The translations under genes were made by a program, and so were the position numbers. From the NCBI GenBank assembly GCA_029309925.1, contig JARKND010000004.1:248001-312000 (forward strand): DNA of 64,000 bases, written 5' to 3'. Position 1 is the first letter of the stretch. Each line of letters begins with the position of its first letter. The notes beneath the pieces are model-generated. The model was not told where the DNA came from. It ran no database searches and worked only from the letters and a program-made list of their open reading frames with translations. This document shows positions 8,955 through 16,595 of this stretch, in pieces. Source of the DNA: Fulvivirgaceae bacterium JP3-4. GTDB lineage: Bacteria > Bacteroidota > Bacteroidia > Cytophagales > Cyclobacteriaceae.

Positions 8955-9388
8955 CCCCTGATCACAAAGCGCTGCTCGGCTTCTTCCTTGATCTCGCGCC
9001 ATTCATCCGATGGAGGTGGCGTTCCTTTTTCGAAAACTTTGAATAACCACTTCACCATTTCTTTTTTGAAACCGAATTTCTTCACCGTCTCCTCGAGGAA
9101 ATCAATTTCATGCTTATCGACCACCTCATCGGCATAGATCATAAGCAGCAGATCATACAACAAATTCATCTTGTCGTTATGATTGTCGGGCACATTCATT
9201 TTGAACCTCTCTTTGCTCTCAATGATCTCTTTCACCTGACGTTCCTTCAGGCCATAGCGTTTTCCTATTTTATATAGAAGCTTGATTTCCTTATCGTGAA
9301 CACTTCCATCCACTTTTGACAACGCCAAAAGGTTCTTGATGTGATTCTTCTTGTAAGAAAGGTACTGGTGTTCAAAAAAGCCGATCAT
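8951..9388 (-). CDS. TerB-like (tellurite-resistance family) protein
   Basis: 145-aa helical cytoplasmic protein of the TerB/DjlA superfamily, recognised by LLALSKVDGSVHDKEIKLLYKIG and the second half IYADEVVDKHEIDFLEE, the two acidic metal-coordinating helices of the fold. Role unknown; TerB-like domains are linked to membrane stress and metal-coupled signalling. I start at MIGFFEHQYL (9388). A longer frame begins at 9451, but its first 21 codons translate the neighbouring iterated repeat and are not credible. It ends tail-to-tail with the NSS gene, sharing the palindrome CTAG for both stops. Confidence 0.75.
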   Translation of the reverse strand: MIGFFEHQYLSYKKNHIKNLLALSKVDGSVHDKEIKLLYKIGKRYGLKERQVKEIIESKERFKMNVPDNHNDKMNLLYDLLLMIYADEVVDKHEIDFLEETVKKFGFKKEMVKWLFKVFEKGTPPPSDEWREIKEEAEQRFVIRG

Positions 9389-9390
9389 AA

Positions 9391-9540
9391 TATTAGGAAT
9401 TAGGCATTGGGCATTAGGCATTGGTGGTGCCGCATTCCAAGCATGTATCAATTAACAAAGATAAGATTAAGTAACCAAACAATCTGGCTCATGAAATGCA
9501 TTTTGCATTGCTGATGCCGAATCCAAAATTCCTAATGCCT
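9391..9540. repeat. Inverted repeat with iterated ATTAGGCATTGGGC words
   Basis: The left arm (9391-9424) is a run of the words ATTAGG, AATTAGGC, ATTGGGC, ATTAGGC. The right arm (9513-9540) is the same vocabulary inverted (AATTCCTAATGCCT). The arms are about 90 bp apart between the TerB gene and the beta-propeller gene. The right arm ends exactly before the latter's stop codon. Confidence 0.7.
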
Positions 9541-10608
9541 TCAATCCACCCAATCCGCAACGAAAAGATTAGTATTCCTCGTTCCACCATTATTCCGATT
9601 CGAAGAGAAAACCAATTTCTTTCCGTCTGGTGAAAACATTGGGAAGGAATCGAACACACCGTCATAGGTGATCTGTTCCAGGCCGGAGCCATCGAGGTTG
9701 ATCATGTAGATATTGAATTGAAAGCCGCGTGTAGACTTGTGGTTGGATGAGAAAAGTATCTTTTTGCCGGATGGATGGAAAAATGGTGCCCAATTGGCTT
9801 TGCCGAGATTCGTCAGTTGCTTCAGATCGGAACCGTCCGCATTACAGATGAAGATTTCCATCGCTGTTGGTGCAACCTGACCTTTGGAGAGATAATCCTG
9901 ATACTCTTTTTTCTCCTCATCGGACTTCGGGCGTGACGCCCTGAACACGATTTTGGATCCGTCTGGCGAAAAGAAGGCGCCACCATCGTAGCCCAGATCA
10001 TGGGTGATTTGTTTTACGTCCGAGCCATCGATGTTCATGGTGTACAGATCGAGGTCACCGTTGCGCGTTGATGTGAAAACGATTTTATCTCCTTTCGGAG
10101 AAACGGTTGCCTCAGCATCATAACCTTTTACGTTCGTCAGTTGCTTTTTGATTTTTCCTTTCAGGTCAGCAACGAAAATGTCGTAGGTATCAAATACAGA
10201 CCAAAGGTATTTTCCGCCTGGCACACGTTCCGGTTCCTTTGGACATTCATCTCCATCCAGATGCGTTGACGCATACACGATTGTCTTATCTCCGGGCAGA
10301 AAGTATGAACAGGTTGTCCGACCCCTACCAGTGCTTAACAGCTGAGGCTTCTTGTTTTTGAGATCGGCATTGAGTGTGGTGAAAAAAATCTGATCACACT
10401 GCAATCCCCACGCAGGATTATTAGACTGGAATACAAGTTTCTTGCTGTCGAAGCTCCAGTAGGCTTCAGCATTGTCGCCACCGAAGGTGAGCTGCCTAAT
10501 ATTCGCAAGGTGCTTCTCCTGCGGATAGGCAACAGGTTGATCCTGCGAGAAACAAAATTCCGAAAAGCAAAAAACAAAAAACAAACAAAAAACCAGTCTC
10601 GACATCAT
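9541..10608 (-). CDS. Secreted TolB-like PD40 beta-propeller protein
   Basis: 355 aa with a clear Sec signal peptide (MSRLVFCLFFVFCFSEFCFS, cleavage near FSQD). The mature part is a beta-propeller made of PD40/WD40-like blades, each with a variant of SPDGxKIVF: SFDSKKLVF, SPKGDKIVF, SPDGSKIVF, HPSGKKILF and SPDGKKLVF. These resemble the TolB C-terminal propeller but lack the TolB N-terminal domain. Likely periplasmic or surface-exposed, role unknown. The start is 26 bp downstream of the acyl-CoA ligase stop, so it is probably the second gene of that transcript. Confidence 0.85.
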   Translation of the reverse strand: MMSRLVFCLFFVFCFSEFCFSQDQPVAYPQEKHLANIRQLTFGGDNAEAYWSFDSKKLVFQSNNPAWGLQCDQIFFTTLNADLKNKKPQLLSTGRGRTTCSYFLPGDKTIVYASTHLDGDECPKEPERVPGGKYLWSVFDTYDIFVADLKGKIKKQLTNVKGYDAEATVSPKGDKIVFTSTRNGDLDLYTMNIDGSDVKQITHDLGYDGGAFFSPDGSKIVFRASRPKSDEEKKEYQDYLSKGQVAPTAMEIFICNADGSDLKQLTNLGKANWAPFFHPSGKKILFSSNHKSTRGFQFNIYMINLDGSGLEQITYDGVFDSFPMFSPDGKKLVFSSNRNNGGTRNTNLFVADWVD

Positions 10609-10634
10609 AGTGGGTTTACGGATAGAATATTTGA

Positions 10635-12323
10635 TTATGCAGCTACTGTTGTCGTTGTGGCTTGTTGTTCTTTAAGCGCGCGTCTGAGAATCTTCCCGAC
10701 ATTCGTCTTCGGCAGTTCAGGCCTGAATTCAACGTGCTTGGGCACTTTATAATTCGTCAGATTTTCATGACAGTATTTAAGTAGCTCGTCAGCAGTAAGG
10801 CTTTGATCCTTTTTCACAACGAATATTTTGATGACTTCACCTGAGCGGCTATCCGGCACCCCTATCGCTGCCACCTCGAGAACTTTCGGATGCGTTGCTA
10901 CAACATTTTCAATTTCGTTCGGGAACACATTGAAGCCTGAAACCTTGATCATATCTTTCTTGCGATCGACAATTTTGAAATATCCTTCTTTATCCATCAC
11001 GCCAATGTCGCCTGTGCGGAACCATCCGCCTTCAAAAAATACTCCCGCATTGTCAGAGTTCCAGTAACCGCGCATTACCTGAGGACCACGTGCGCAGATC
11101 TCCCCTGTCTCGCCCTGTGTGAGTTGATTTCCGTTATCATCGAAAATAGCGACTTCTGTACTTGGCATCGGAATCCCGATTGTTCCTTGTTTGTGTTGTC
11201 CGTCAAGTGGATTGCAACAGAGCACTGGAGAAGTCTCGCTCAAGCCGTAGCCTTCAATGAGTGGAGTGCCGGTAACTTCTTTCCACTTTTTTGCCACCAC
11301 ATCCTGAACGGCCATCGCTCCGGCTACTGCGCCACGCAAATGACTAAAATCCAGTTTATGAAATTCTGGTCTGTTTAAGAGCCCATTAAATAACGTATTA
11401 ACACCTGTAATGATAGAAAACTTATGCTTCCTCAACTCTTTGCAGAAGGCAGGCATGTCACGCGGATTGGTGATCATCACGTTTTTCACACCGGTGCTGA
11501 ACATCAAAAGGCCATTGACGGTCAGCGCAAAAATGTGATACATCGGAATGGCTGTGATGATCAGGTCATCACCGTTAGGACTCATGTACGGCTTAAACCA
11601 GTGACGGATCATGGCGTTGTGCGCCACAAGGTTTGCGTGTGAAAGTTGCGCACCTTTCGACACTCCCGTTGTTCCACCTGTGTATTGAAGCACGGCCAGG
11701 TCCTGGACATTCACTTCCGGCTTTTTGAATGGCAGCGATGCACCTTTCTTCAGCGCCTTGTTGAACGGAATTGCATTCGGGAGGCTGTAGGCCGGCACCA
11801 TCTTCTTCACATTCTTTACAATAAAGTTGACAAGCGGTGCTTTCAATCCACCAAGCATATCGCCAAGCTGTGTAATGATCACATGCCTGATCTTAGTATT
11901 TGCAATGATCTTTTCGAGGTTGGAAGCAAAGTTTGCAACGATCACAATGGCGAGCGCCCCGGAGTCTCTGAACTGATGTTCCATCTCACGCGGTGTGTAC
12001 AACGGGTTGGTGTTCACCACGATCAGGCCTGCACGCAGCGCCCCAAGAAATGCAATTGGAAACTGAAGGAGGTTTGGCATCTGGATAGCAATCCGATCGC
12101 CTTTCTGCAATTTCAGTTCCTGCTGCAGATAAGCCGCAAAGTTTCGCGACAGTTCATCCACTTGCGCATAGGTCAACCGTGCGCCCATGTTTTCAAAGGC
12201 TACCCGATCCTTATACTTTTTACAACTCTCGTCAAAAATTTCAGTGACGGAATTGTATTCATACAAAGGGATTTCGTGAGGCGTGCCAGCAGGGTAGTGT
12301 TTGAACCAAGGGAAATCTTTCAT
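10635..12323 (-). CDS. fadD: Long-chain-fatty-acid-CoA ligase (AMP-forming)
   Basis: 562-aa member of the ANL superfamily that activates fatty acids to acyl-CoA through an acyl-adenylate. The P-loop-like motif YTGGTTGVSKGA lies near residue 215. The A5 motif GYGLSETSP and the hinge/A8 region GWFRTGDIGVMDKEGYFKIVDR are present, as is the C-terminal catalytic Lys in PKTNVGKILRR. Overall similarity to E. coli FadD in length and motif spacing supports long-chain specificity, but chain length is inferred. No partner beta-oxidation genes are nearby. It heads a unit with the PD40 protein. Confidence 0.92.
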   Translation of the reverse strand: MKDFPWFKHYPAGTPHEIPLYEYNSVTEIFDESCKKYKDRVAFENMGARLTYAQVDELSRNFAAYLQQELKLQKGDRIAIQMPNLLQFPIAFLGALRAGLIVVNTNPLYTPREMEHQFRDSGALAIVIVANFASNLEKIIANTKIRHVIITQLGDMLGGLKAPLVNFIVKNVKKMVPAYSLPNAIPFNKALKKGASLPFKKPEVNVQDLAVLQYTGGTTGVSKGAQLSHANLVAHNAMIRHWFKPYMSPNGDDLIITAIPMYHIFALTVNGLLMFSTGVKNVMITNPRDMPAFCKELRKHKFSIITGVNTLFNGLLNRPEFHKLDFSHLRGAVAGAMAVQDVVAKKWKEVTGTPLIEGYGLSETSPVLCCNPLDGQHKQGTIGIPMPSTEVAIFDDNGNQLTQGETGEICARGPQVMRGYWNSDNAGVFFEGGWFRTGDIGVMDKEGYFKIVDRKKDMIKVSGFNVFPNEIENVVATHPKVLEVAAIGVPDSRSGEVIKIFVVKKDQSLTADELLKYCHENLTNYKVPKHVEFRPELPKTNVGKILRRALKEQQATTTTVAA

Positions 12324-12397
12324 AATGATGGTTTGAGTTTAGAGCAAGATTTTCACTACTCCAAAGCAAACGATTGTTTGGCATTCAATCAAGTAAA

Positions 12398-12435
12398 AGT
12401 TGATCCGTTAATTCGTTGACTAGTTGATCCGTTAG
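12398..12435. repeat. Single arm of the GTTGATCCG iterated-word repeat
   Basis: A short run of the words GTTGATCCG, TTAATTCG, TTGACTAG, TTGATCCG, the same vocabulary as the longer inverted elements at 33985, 46571 and 47712. No convincing inverted partner is seen within 300 bp, so it is a solitary or decayed copy. The rest of the interval from 12324 to 12540 shows nothing else I can name. Confidence 0.5.
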
Positions 12436-12540
12436 ACACAGATCAAAGTTTGAAGGTTAGAATTCTAGAAATCGCGAGAAAAATGAATGACGGAAAATAG
12501 ACGGAGTAATAAGTTTCATCATGCCCGAAGGGCACCGCAT

Positions 12541-12567
12541 CAGACTCCGGAGGAGTCTGTGTTTTTA
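12541..12567 (+). terminator. Terminator-like hairpin in a gene-free region
   Basis: A perfect 8-bp stem CAGACTCC/GGAGTCTG with a 3-nt loop is followed by TGTTTTT. A weaker near-copy (GACTCCGGAGG then CTGTTTTTA) follows at 12600-12626. A small palindrome GCCCGAAGGGC lies just upstream at 12527. There is no plus-strand gene before it, so it is either a decorative intergenic palindrome or the end of an unannotated short transcript. Confidence 0.4.
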
Positions 12568-12626
12568 AGAATCCATGTTCGAATGTTGGGAACAACATTA
12601 GACTCCGGAGGTGTCCCCTGTTTTTA

Positions 12627-12666
12627 AACCCACCCTGGATCGATCCCTATCGACACAAGGTGGGTT
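12627..12666 (-). other. Inverted repeat 3' of tRNA-like RNA 1
   Basis: 8-bp arms AACCCACC and GGTGGGTT enclose 24 nt containing the palindrome GGATCGATCC. It lies about 35 bp beyond the 3' end of the first tRNA-like RNA on the same strand and could be a processing or termination hairpin. Only TTTA follows it, so a classical terminator is doubtful. Confidence 0.35.
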
Positions 12667-12702
12667 AGCTCTAAATAACTCATTAACCTAAACTGAGCTT
12701 AG

Positions 12703-12874
12703 CTGTAGGAGAAGGGGTCGAACCTTCATGGAGCGGTTAGGTGAACCTGATCCTGGTAGTTTAGTCTATCAGGAACAGGAGACTTTCTTCCGTCCCAACC
12801 GCTCAACATGTGAGCGTATCGGGATCTCCACCCACGAGACCGGTGGGCATGTCTGCCAGTTTCATCATCCTACA
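12703..12874 (-). ncRNA. tRNA-like structured RNA 1 (Leu-like body, 103-nt variable region)
   Basis: Read on the minus strand, the 172-nt unit folds as a class II tRNA with an enormous variable region. The acceptor TGTAGGA/TCCTACA is a perfect 7 bp. The D arm has ATG/CAT around AAACTGGCAGA, as in tRNA-Leu. A 5-bp anticodon-position stem CCCAC/GTGGG carries the loop CGGTCTC. The T arm is GAAGG-TTCGACC-CCTTC. Position 73 is G, followed by CTA rather than CCA. The variable region (12728-12830) is closed by TGGAG/CTCCA directly beside the anticodon stem and holds further helices (8-bp GAGCGGTT/AACCGCTC, and CCTGAT/ATCAGG). U33 is missing and the loop would read GTC, so decoding is doubtful. Called a structured tRNA-like RNA, not a normal tRNA. 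Confidence 0.65.
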
Positions 12875-13015
12875 ATGAAAAATCCAATAATTAATAACCA
12901 AATTCCAAAAATCTGTCTCAAAGATTTCTGCCTTGAATGGCCGTCTGCCACTTTTCGTCCCGACACTTTTCGCTGGCGCTCAAGCGCGGGACCAAATTGC
13001 ACATTCGCGCAAGTT

Positions 13016-13165
13016 TGGCTGTAGAGGGAGGGGTCGAACCTCCACGAGGAAGTTAGCTACAGGACATAAAGAGAACATTTAGTGGTCAATCCGTTATCCT
13101 GCGTTTATCCTTTGCTCCTCACCCCCGAGACAGGAGGGTATGTCTGCCAATTTCACCACCCTACA
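13016..13165 (-). ncRNA. tRNA-like structured RNA 2 (Leu-like body, 78-nt variable region, encoded CCA)
   Basis: Second copy of the same architecture on the minus strand. The acceptor is TGTAGGG/CTCTACA (7 bp with one G-T). The D arm is GTG/CAT around AAATTGGCAGA, the anticodon-position stem CCCTC/GGGGG has loop CTGTCTC, and the T arm is GGAGG-TTCGACC-CCTCC. G73 is followed by an encoded CCA (13016-13018). The variable region (13044-13121) is closed by GAGGA/TCCTC. Acceptor, T and variable-arm stems differ from copy 1 by mostly compensatory changes, which argues for a conserved fold. Here U33 is present, giving a nominal anticodon GUC, an Asp anticodon on a Leu-like body, with unusual U37. 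Function unknown. Confidence 0.65.
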
Positions 13166-13187
13166 GTGTGTGTAAGATCCATTCCCC

Positions 13188-13462
13188 TACTTGTCTGCCC
13201 GTCATTCCGAGCTCTCGAGGAACACCACCCTACAGTGTAAAATTTCAATAATCAATAACCAAAATTCAAATTCGGTTTTAGAGCGACCAGGTAAGTCCCC
13301 GACTGGGAGTACCCTCCTGTAGTTTGCTCCCGCCTTGTCTGCCCGTCATCCCGAGTTGTCATTTCGGGTTTTCGAGAAACGAGAAACGAGGAACACCACC
13401 CTACAGTGTAAAATTTCAATAATCAATAACCAAAATTCAAATTCGGTTTTAGAGCGACCAGG
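13188..13462. repeat. Duplicated leader plus truncated 5' end of the tRNA-like unit
   Basis: A 75-bp segment is repeated exactly at 13217-13291 and 13388-13462. Each is preceded by the related text TTGTCTGCCCGTCAT and followed by similar sequence (AAGTCCCCGACTGGGAG versus GATTTCCCGGCTGGAAA). Read on the minus strand, each copy carries an AT-rich leader (GGTTATTGATTATTG) and then the first 12 nt of the tRNA-like RNA (TGTAGGGTGGTG), after which homology stops. A matching leader precedes RNA 1 (about 12875-12915). The copies therefore look like leader-plus-5'-end remnants of a multiplying unit. Nothing else is recognisable in 13463-13610. Confidence 0.75.
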
Positions 13463-13633
13463 CGATTTCCCGGCTGGAAAGGCCTCAAAATTTCAATTTT
13501 CAAATCTTCACATTTCAACTTATCCCCGAACACCCGTTTGGTGTCCCGTTGTAAATTCTTTAACAAAGTAACGTAAAGACTGGTAGTTGGTGCAATAAAG
13601 TGAGTGATTAATTGTACAATTTTTAATAATTGT

Positions 13634-13651
13634 TAGTATTTTTGAATACTA
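13634..13651 (+). promoter_or_regulatory. lrp promoter -7 box within a perfect inverted repeat
   Basis: TAGTATT-TTTG-AATACTA is a perfect 7-bp inverted repeat. It contains TATTTTTG (13637-13644), an exact match to the -7 consensus, with a TTG (13612-13614) 22 bp upstream as a possible -33. The repeat covers the promoter core 20 bp before the ATG. It is a good candidate for an autoregulatory operator bound by the Lrp-type protein. Confidence 0.55.
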
Positions 13652-13671
13652 AACAAAAACCAGATTACACC

Positions 13672-14139
13672 ATGGCTGAAAATTTGAAAGTTGACAATGT
13701 CGACCTGAAGATTCTCGAAATTCTCATGCAGGATGCCAAGAAACCCTACACAGAAGTGGCAAAAAAGGCCTTCGTATCAGGCGGCACTGTGCACGTCCGT
13801 ATGAACAAACTCGAAGAAGCGGGCATTGTGGAAAAGACCACGCTCAAAGTAAACTACGCCAAGCTCGGTTACGACATCACTGCGTTCATCGGAATCTTTC
13901 TTCAGAAGAGCGCCCTGTACGACCAGGTAATGGCCACCCTGAAGACCATTCCGGAAATCACAAACATCCACTACACAACGGGCAACTATAGCATGTTTGT
14001 AAAAATCCACTGCAAGGACACAAACCACTTAAAGATTGTGCTTCACGACAAAATCCAGCAGGTGGAGGGCATTGAGCGTACGGAAACAATGATCTCATTG
14101 GAAGAAAGTCTGGACCGCAGCCTTAACCTCACCACATAG
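13672..14139 (+). CDS. Lrp/AsnC family transcriptional regulator
   Basis: 155-aa cytoplasmic DNA-binding protein with an N-terminal winged HTH (VDLKILEILMQDAKKPYTEV, then GTVHVRMNKLEEAGIV) and a C-terminal RAM/AsnC ligand domain (NIHYTTGNYSMFVKI). The start MAENLKVDNV at 13672 fits family alignments. An in-frame TTG at 13630 would add 14 residues read from within the promoter palindrome and is rejected. The protein sits directly upstream of the suf operon in the same orientation. A role in controlling those genes is plausible but is inferred from position only. Confidence 0.88.
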   Translation: MAENLKVDNVDLKILEILMQDAKKPYTEVAKKAFVSGGTVHVRMNKLEEAGIVEKTTLKVNYAKLGYDITAFIGIFLQKSALYDQVMATLKTIPEITNIHYTTGNYSMFVKIHCKDTNHLKIVLHDKIQQVEGIERTETMISLEESLDRSLNLTT

Positions 14140-14215
14140 AGGCGATTACACACGATTTCGATACTTCTCTGACTATTTCAAGGCGCAAAAGAACCTTAAA
14201 ATCGGGTTTTTGTTA

Positions 14216-14255
14216 TAGATTTGTAGGTTAATTTAAAATTAGTCTAAATAGACTA
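14216..14255 (+). promoter_or_regulatory. suf operon promoter and operator-like palindrome
   Basis: TAGATTTG (14216-14223) matches the -7 consensus. Just downstream, a perfect 7-bp inverted repeat TAGTCTA-AA-TAGACTA (14240-14255) ends 3 bp before the sufB ATG. A repressor bound there would block early elongation, and as RNA the repeat could mask the start codon. The shape resembles sites of Rrf2-family Fe-S regulators, but the cognate protein is not identified and the adjacent Lrp protein is an alternative. Confidence 0.5.
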
Positions 14256-14258
14256 CTA

Positions 14259-15704
14259 ATGAGTAAAGACAATCAGGTTTTAGAGGAGTTAACATCGAAG
14301 GAATACGAGCACGGTTGGACGACCAACTTTGAAACCGATTCCGCCCCAAAAGGCCTAAATGAGGACATTATCCGGTTTATTTCTTCAAAAAAGAATGAAC
14401 CTGAATGGCTGCTTGAGTGGCGTCTGAAGGCTTATCGCCAGTGGACAAAAATGAAGGAGCCAAAATGGCCTAACGTAACCTATCCTGAGATCAATTATCA
14501 GGACGTAATCTATTACTCCGCTCCCAAGCAAAGCGCAAAGGCGAAAAAGCTTGAGGACGTTGACCCAGAATTGATTAAAACTTTCGAAAAATTAGGGATC
14601 AGCCTGACAGAGCAAAAGCGCCTGACCGGTGTTGCCGTTGACGCGGTGATCGACAGTGTTTCCGTTGCAACCACTTTCAAAGAAACGCTCGGTGAACTTG
14701 GAATTATCTTCTGCTCTTTCAGCGAGGCGGTTCAAAAACATCCTGATCTGATAAAGAAATATATGGGTTCCGTTGTCCCGGTGAATGACAACTATTTTGC
14801 AGCTCTTAACTCCGCGGTGTTTACGGATGGATCTTTTTGTTACATACCAAAAGGTGTTCGTTGCCCGATGGAGCTCTCAACGTATTTCCGAATCAACGCT
14901 GCCAATACGGGTCAGTTCGAGCGCACGCTGATCGTTGCCGATGAGGGGTCTTATGTTAGTTATCTCGAAGGCTGTACTGCACCGCAGCGCGATGAAAATC
15001 AGTTGCACGCTGCTGTAGTAGAGATCTATGCGATGAAGGATGCAACCGTGAAGTATTCAACGGTGCAGAACTGGTATCCTGGTGACAAAGAAGGAAAAGG
15101 CGGAATCTACAACTTTGTAACGAAGCGCGGATTGTGCTTTGGCGATAACTCAAAGATCAGCTGGACACAGGTTGAAACGGGTTCAGCCATCACATGGAAA
15201 TATCCGTCATGTGTGTTGAAAGGTGATAATTCATCTGGTGAATTTTATTCGGTTGCCGTCACAAATAATTACCAGCAAGCCGACACCGGAACGAAGATGA
15301 TCCACATCGGGAGAAACACGAAGTCGAGAATTGTATCGAAAGGTATTTCTGCCGGCCATTCTCAAAACAGTTACCGTGGTCAGGTGCACATCATGAAACG
15401 TGCAACCGGAGCGAGAAACTTTTCGCAGTGCGATTCATTGCTGATGGGCGACAAGTGTGGCGCTCACACGTTCCCATACATCGATGTAGAAAATCCGTCT
15501 GCAAAAATCGAACACGAGGCAACAACATCAAAGATCGGTGAAGACCAGATCTTCTATTGTTTACAACGCGGTATCGATGAAGAATCAGCCGTGGCGTTGA
15601 TCGTGAATGGTTACGCAAAGGAAGTGTTGAATCAATTGCCGATGGAGTTTGCGGTGGAAGCTCAGAAATTGTTGGCGTTGACGTTGGAGGGAAGCGTTGG
15701 ATAA
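14259..15704 (+). CDS. sufB: Fe-S cluster assembly scaffold SufB
   Basis: 481-aa cytoplasmic scaffold subunit of the SufBCD complex, on which Fe-S clusters are built with sulfur from SufS/SufE. Typical SufB segments are present: [43 protein letters not shown] and the C-terminal [12 protein letters not shown]. Length is standard. It is first in a run sufB-sufC-sufD-sufS on the plus strand. The gap to sufC (125 bp) is filled by an AT-rich iterated inverted repeat, unlike the tight spacing that follows. Confidence 0.97.
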   Translation: MSKDNQVLEELTSKEYEHGWTTNFETDSAPKGLNEDIIRFISSKKNEPEWLLEWRLKAYRQWTKMKEPKWPNVTYPEINYQDVIYYSAPKQSAKAKKLEDVDPELIKTFEKLGISLTEQKRLTGVAVDAVIDSVSVATTFKETLGELGIIFCSFSEAVQKHPDLIKKYMGSVVPVNDNYFAALNSAVFTDGSFCYIPKGVRCPMELSTYFRINAANTGQFERTLIVADEGSYVSYLEGCTAPQRDENQLHAAVVEIYAMKDATVKYSTVQNWYPGDKEGKGGIYNFVTKRGLCFGDNSKISWTQVETGSAITWKYPSCVLKGDNSSGEFYSVAVTNNYQQADTGTKMIHIGRNTKSRIVSKGISAGHSQNSYRGQVHIMKRATGARNFSQCDSLLMGDKCGAHTFPYIDVENPSAKIEHEATTSKIGEDQIFYCLQRGIDEESAVALIVNGYAKEVLNQLPMEFAVEAQKLLALTLEGSVG

Positions 15705-15826
15705 ATTTTACATTTGAAATTTGACATTTGAAATTTAAAGACAAGTGTCGGTTTCAATCGAAAACCATTTCGCCACATCAACGACAAAAAATTTCAAATT
15801 TAAAATTTCAAATTTCAAATAATTTA
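15704..15826. repeat. AAATTTCAAATTTC iterated inverted repeat inside the suf operon
   Basis: The left arm (15704-15739) iterates ACATTTGAAATTTG. The right arm (15788-15826) iterates the inverse AATTTCAAATTTAA. They can pair across a roughly 50-nt loop. The element sits exactly between the sufB stop and the sufC start and could act as an mRNA hairpin separating the two cistrons. A translated reading of it would add 34 residues to SufC and is rejected. Confidence 0.75.
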
Positions 15827-15829
15827 GGA

Positions 15830-16585
15830 ATGCTCTCAATTAAGAACTTACAAGCAAAAATAGACGACAAGCAAATCCTTAACGGAATCAACCTCGAAGT
15901 AAAGGCTGGTGAAGTGCACGCTATTATGGGACCCAATGGTTCTGGTAAGAGTACGCTGGCCTCTGTCCTTGCTGGCCGCGAAGAATATGAAATCCTCGAA
16001 GGAGAAGTTACGTTCCAGGGAAAAGATTTGCTTGAGCTTTCGCCTGATGAGAGAGCACGTGAAGGTATATTCCTCGCTTTCCAGTATCCGGTTGAGATTC
16101 CTGGGGTGAGCACGATCAACTTCATGAAAACGGCTCTAAACCAGATCAGAACACATCGTGGCCAGCCAGCGCTTGATGCGGTTTCTTTTCTCCAGTTGAT
16201 GAAGGAGAAAATGAAGCTGGTAGAGATCGATCAGTCGCTTTTGAACCGCGCGTTGAACGAAGGTTTTTCAGGCGGTGAAAAAAAACGCAATGAGATTTTC
16301 CAGATGGCGATGCTTGAACCAAAGCTTGCGATTCTGGATGAGACAGACTCAGGGTTGGATATCGATGCCTTGAAAATTGTTTCAAACGGTGTTAATAAAC
16401 TGCGCTCGAAGAATAATGCAGTGATCGTGGTTACACACTACCAGCGTTTGCTTGATTATATTGTTCCAGATTTTGTTCACGTCCTTTACAAAGGAAAGAT
16501 TGTGAAATCAGGCACAAAAGAACTTGCGCTCGAACTCGAGGCGAAGGGCTACGATTGGATTAAGGATGAAGTTTCAGTTGGATAA
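15830..16585 (+). CDS. sufC: Fe-S cluster assembly ATPase SufC
   Basis: 251-aa ABC-type ATPase of the SufBCD complex. Walker A is GPNGSGKST (34-42), the signature is the SufC-specific [10 protein letters not shown], and Walker B is [12 protein letters not shown]. An H-loop (VVTHYQRLL) follows. The start at 15830 ([10 protein letters not shown]) gives the normal SufC N-terminus. The longer in-frame extension would translate the upstream repeat and is discarded. sufD follows 10 bp after the stop. Confidence 0.96.
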   Translation: MLSIKNLQAKIDDKQILNGINLEVKAGEVHAIMGPNGSGKSTLASVLAGREEYEILEGEVTFQGKDLLELSPDERAREGIFLAFQYPVEIPGVSTINFMKTALNQIRTHRGQPALDAVSFLQLMKEKMKLVEIDQSLLNRALNEGFSGGEKKRNEIFQMAMLEPKLAILDETDSGLDIDALKIVSNGVNKLRSKNNAVIVVTHYQRLLDYIVPDFVHVLYKGKIVKSGTKELALELEAKGYDWIKDEVSVG

Positions 16586-16595
16586 TCAGAGAGAG

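Noticed and set aside
9389-9451. N-terminal extension of the TerB-like protein
   Set aside because: The 21 residues come from the ATTAGGC repeat and are absent from the fold.
12728-13024. 98-residue plus-strand reading frame
   Set aside because: It lies across the two structured RNAs, has no domain and reads low-complexity intergenic text.
12703-13165. Ordinary tRNA-Asp or tRNA-Leu genes
   Set aside because: The loop position would read GUC with U37 and one copy lacks U33. The variable regions are 78-103 nt, so neither is a normal decoding tRNA.
12703-13165. tmRNA
   Set aside because: Units are only about 150-170 nt, have an anticodon-position arm and no plausible tag reading frame or Ala acceptor features.
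13188-13462. CRISPR array
   Set aside because: Only two identical 75-bp repeats, with the interval itself partly homologous. No regular short repeat and spacer pattern, and no cas genes.
13630-13671. Upstream TTG start for the Lrp regulator
   Set aside because: It lies within the -7 box palindrome and adds residues not typical of the family.
15728-15829. N-terminal extension of SufC
   Set aside because: It would translate the iterated repeat; the family N-terminus begins at [10 protein letters not shown].
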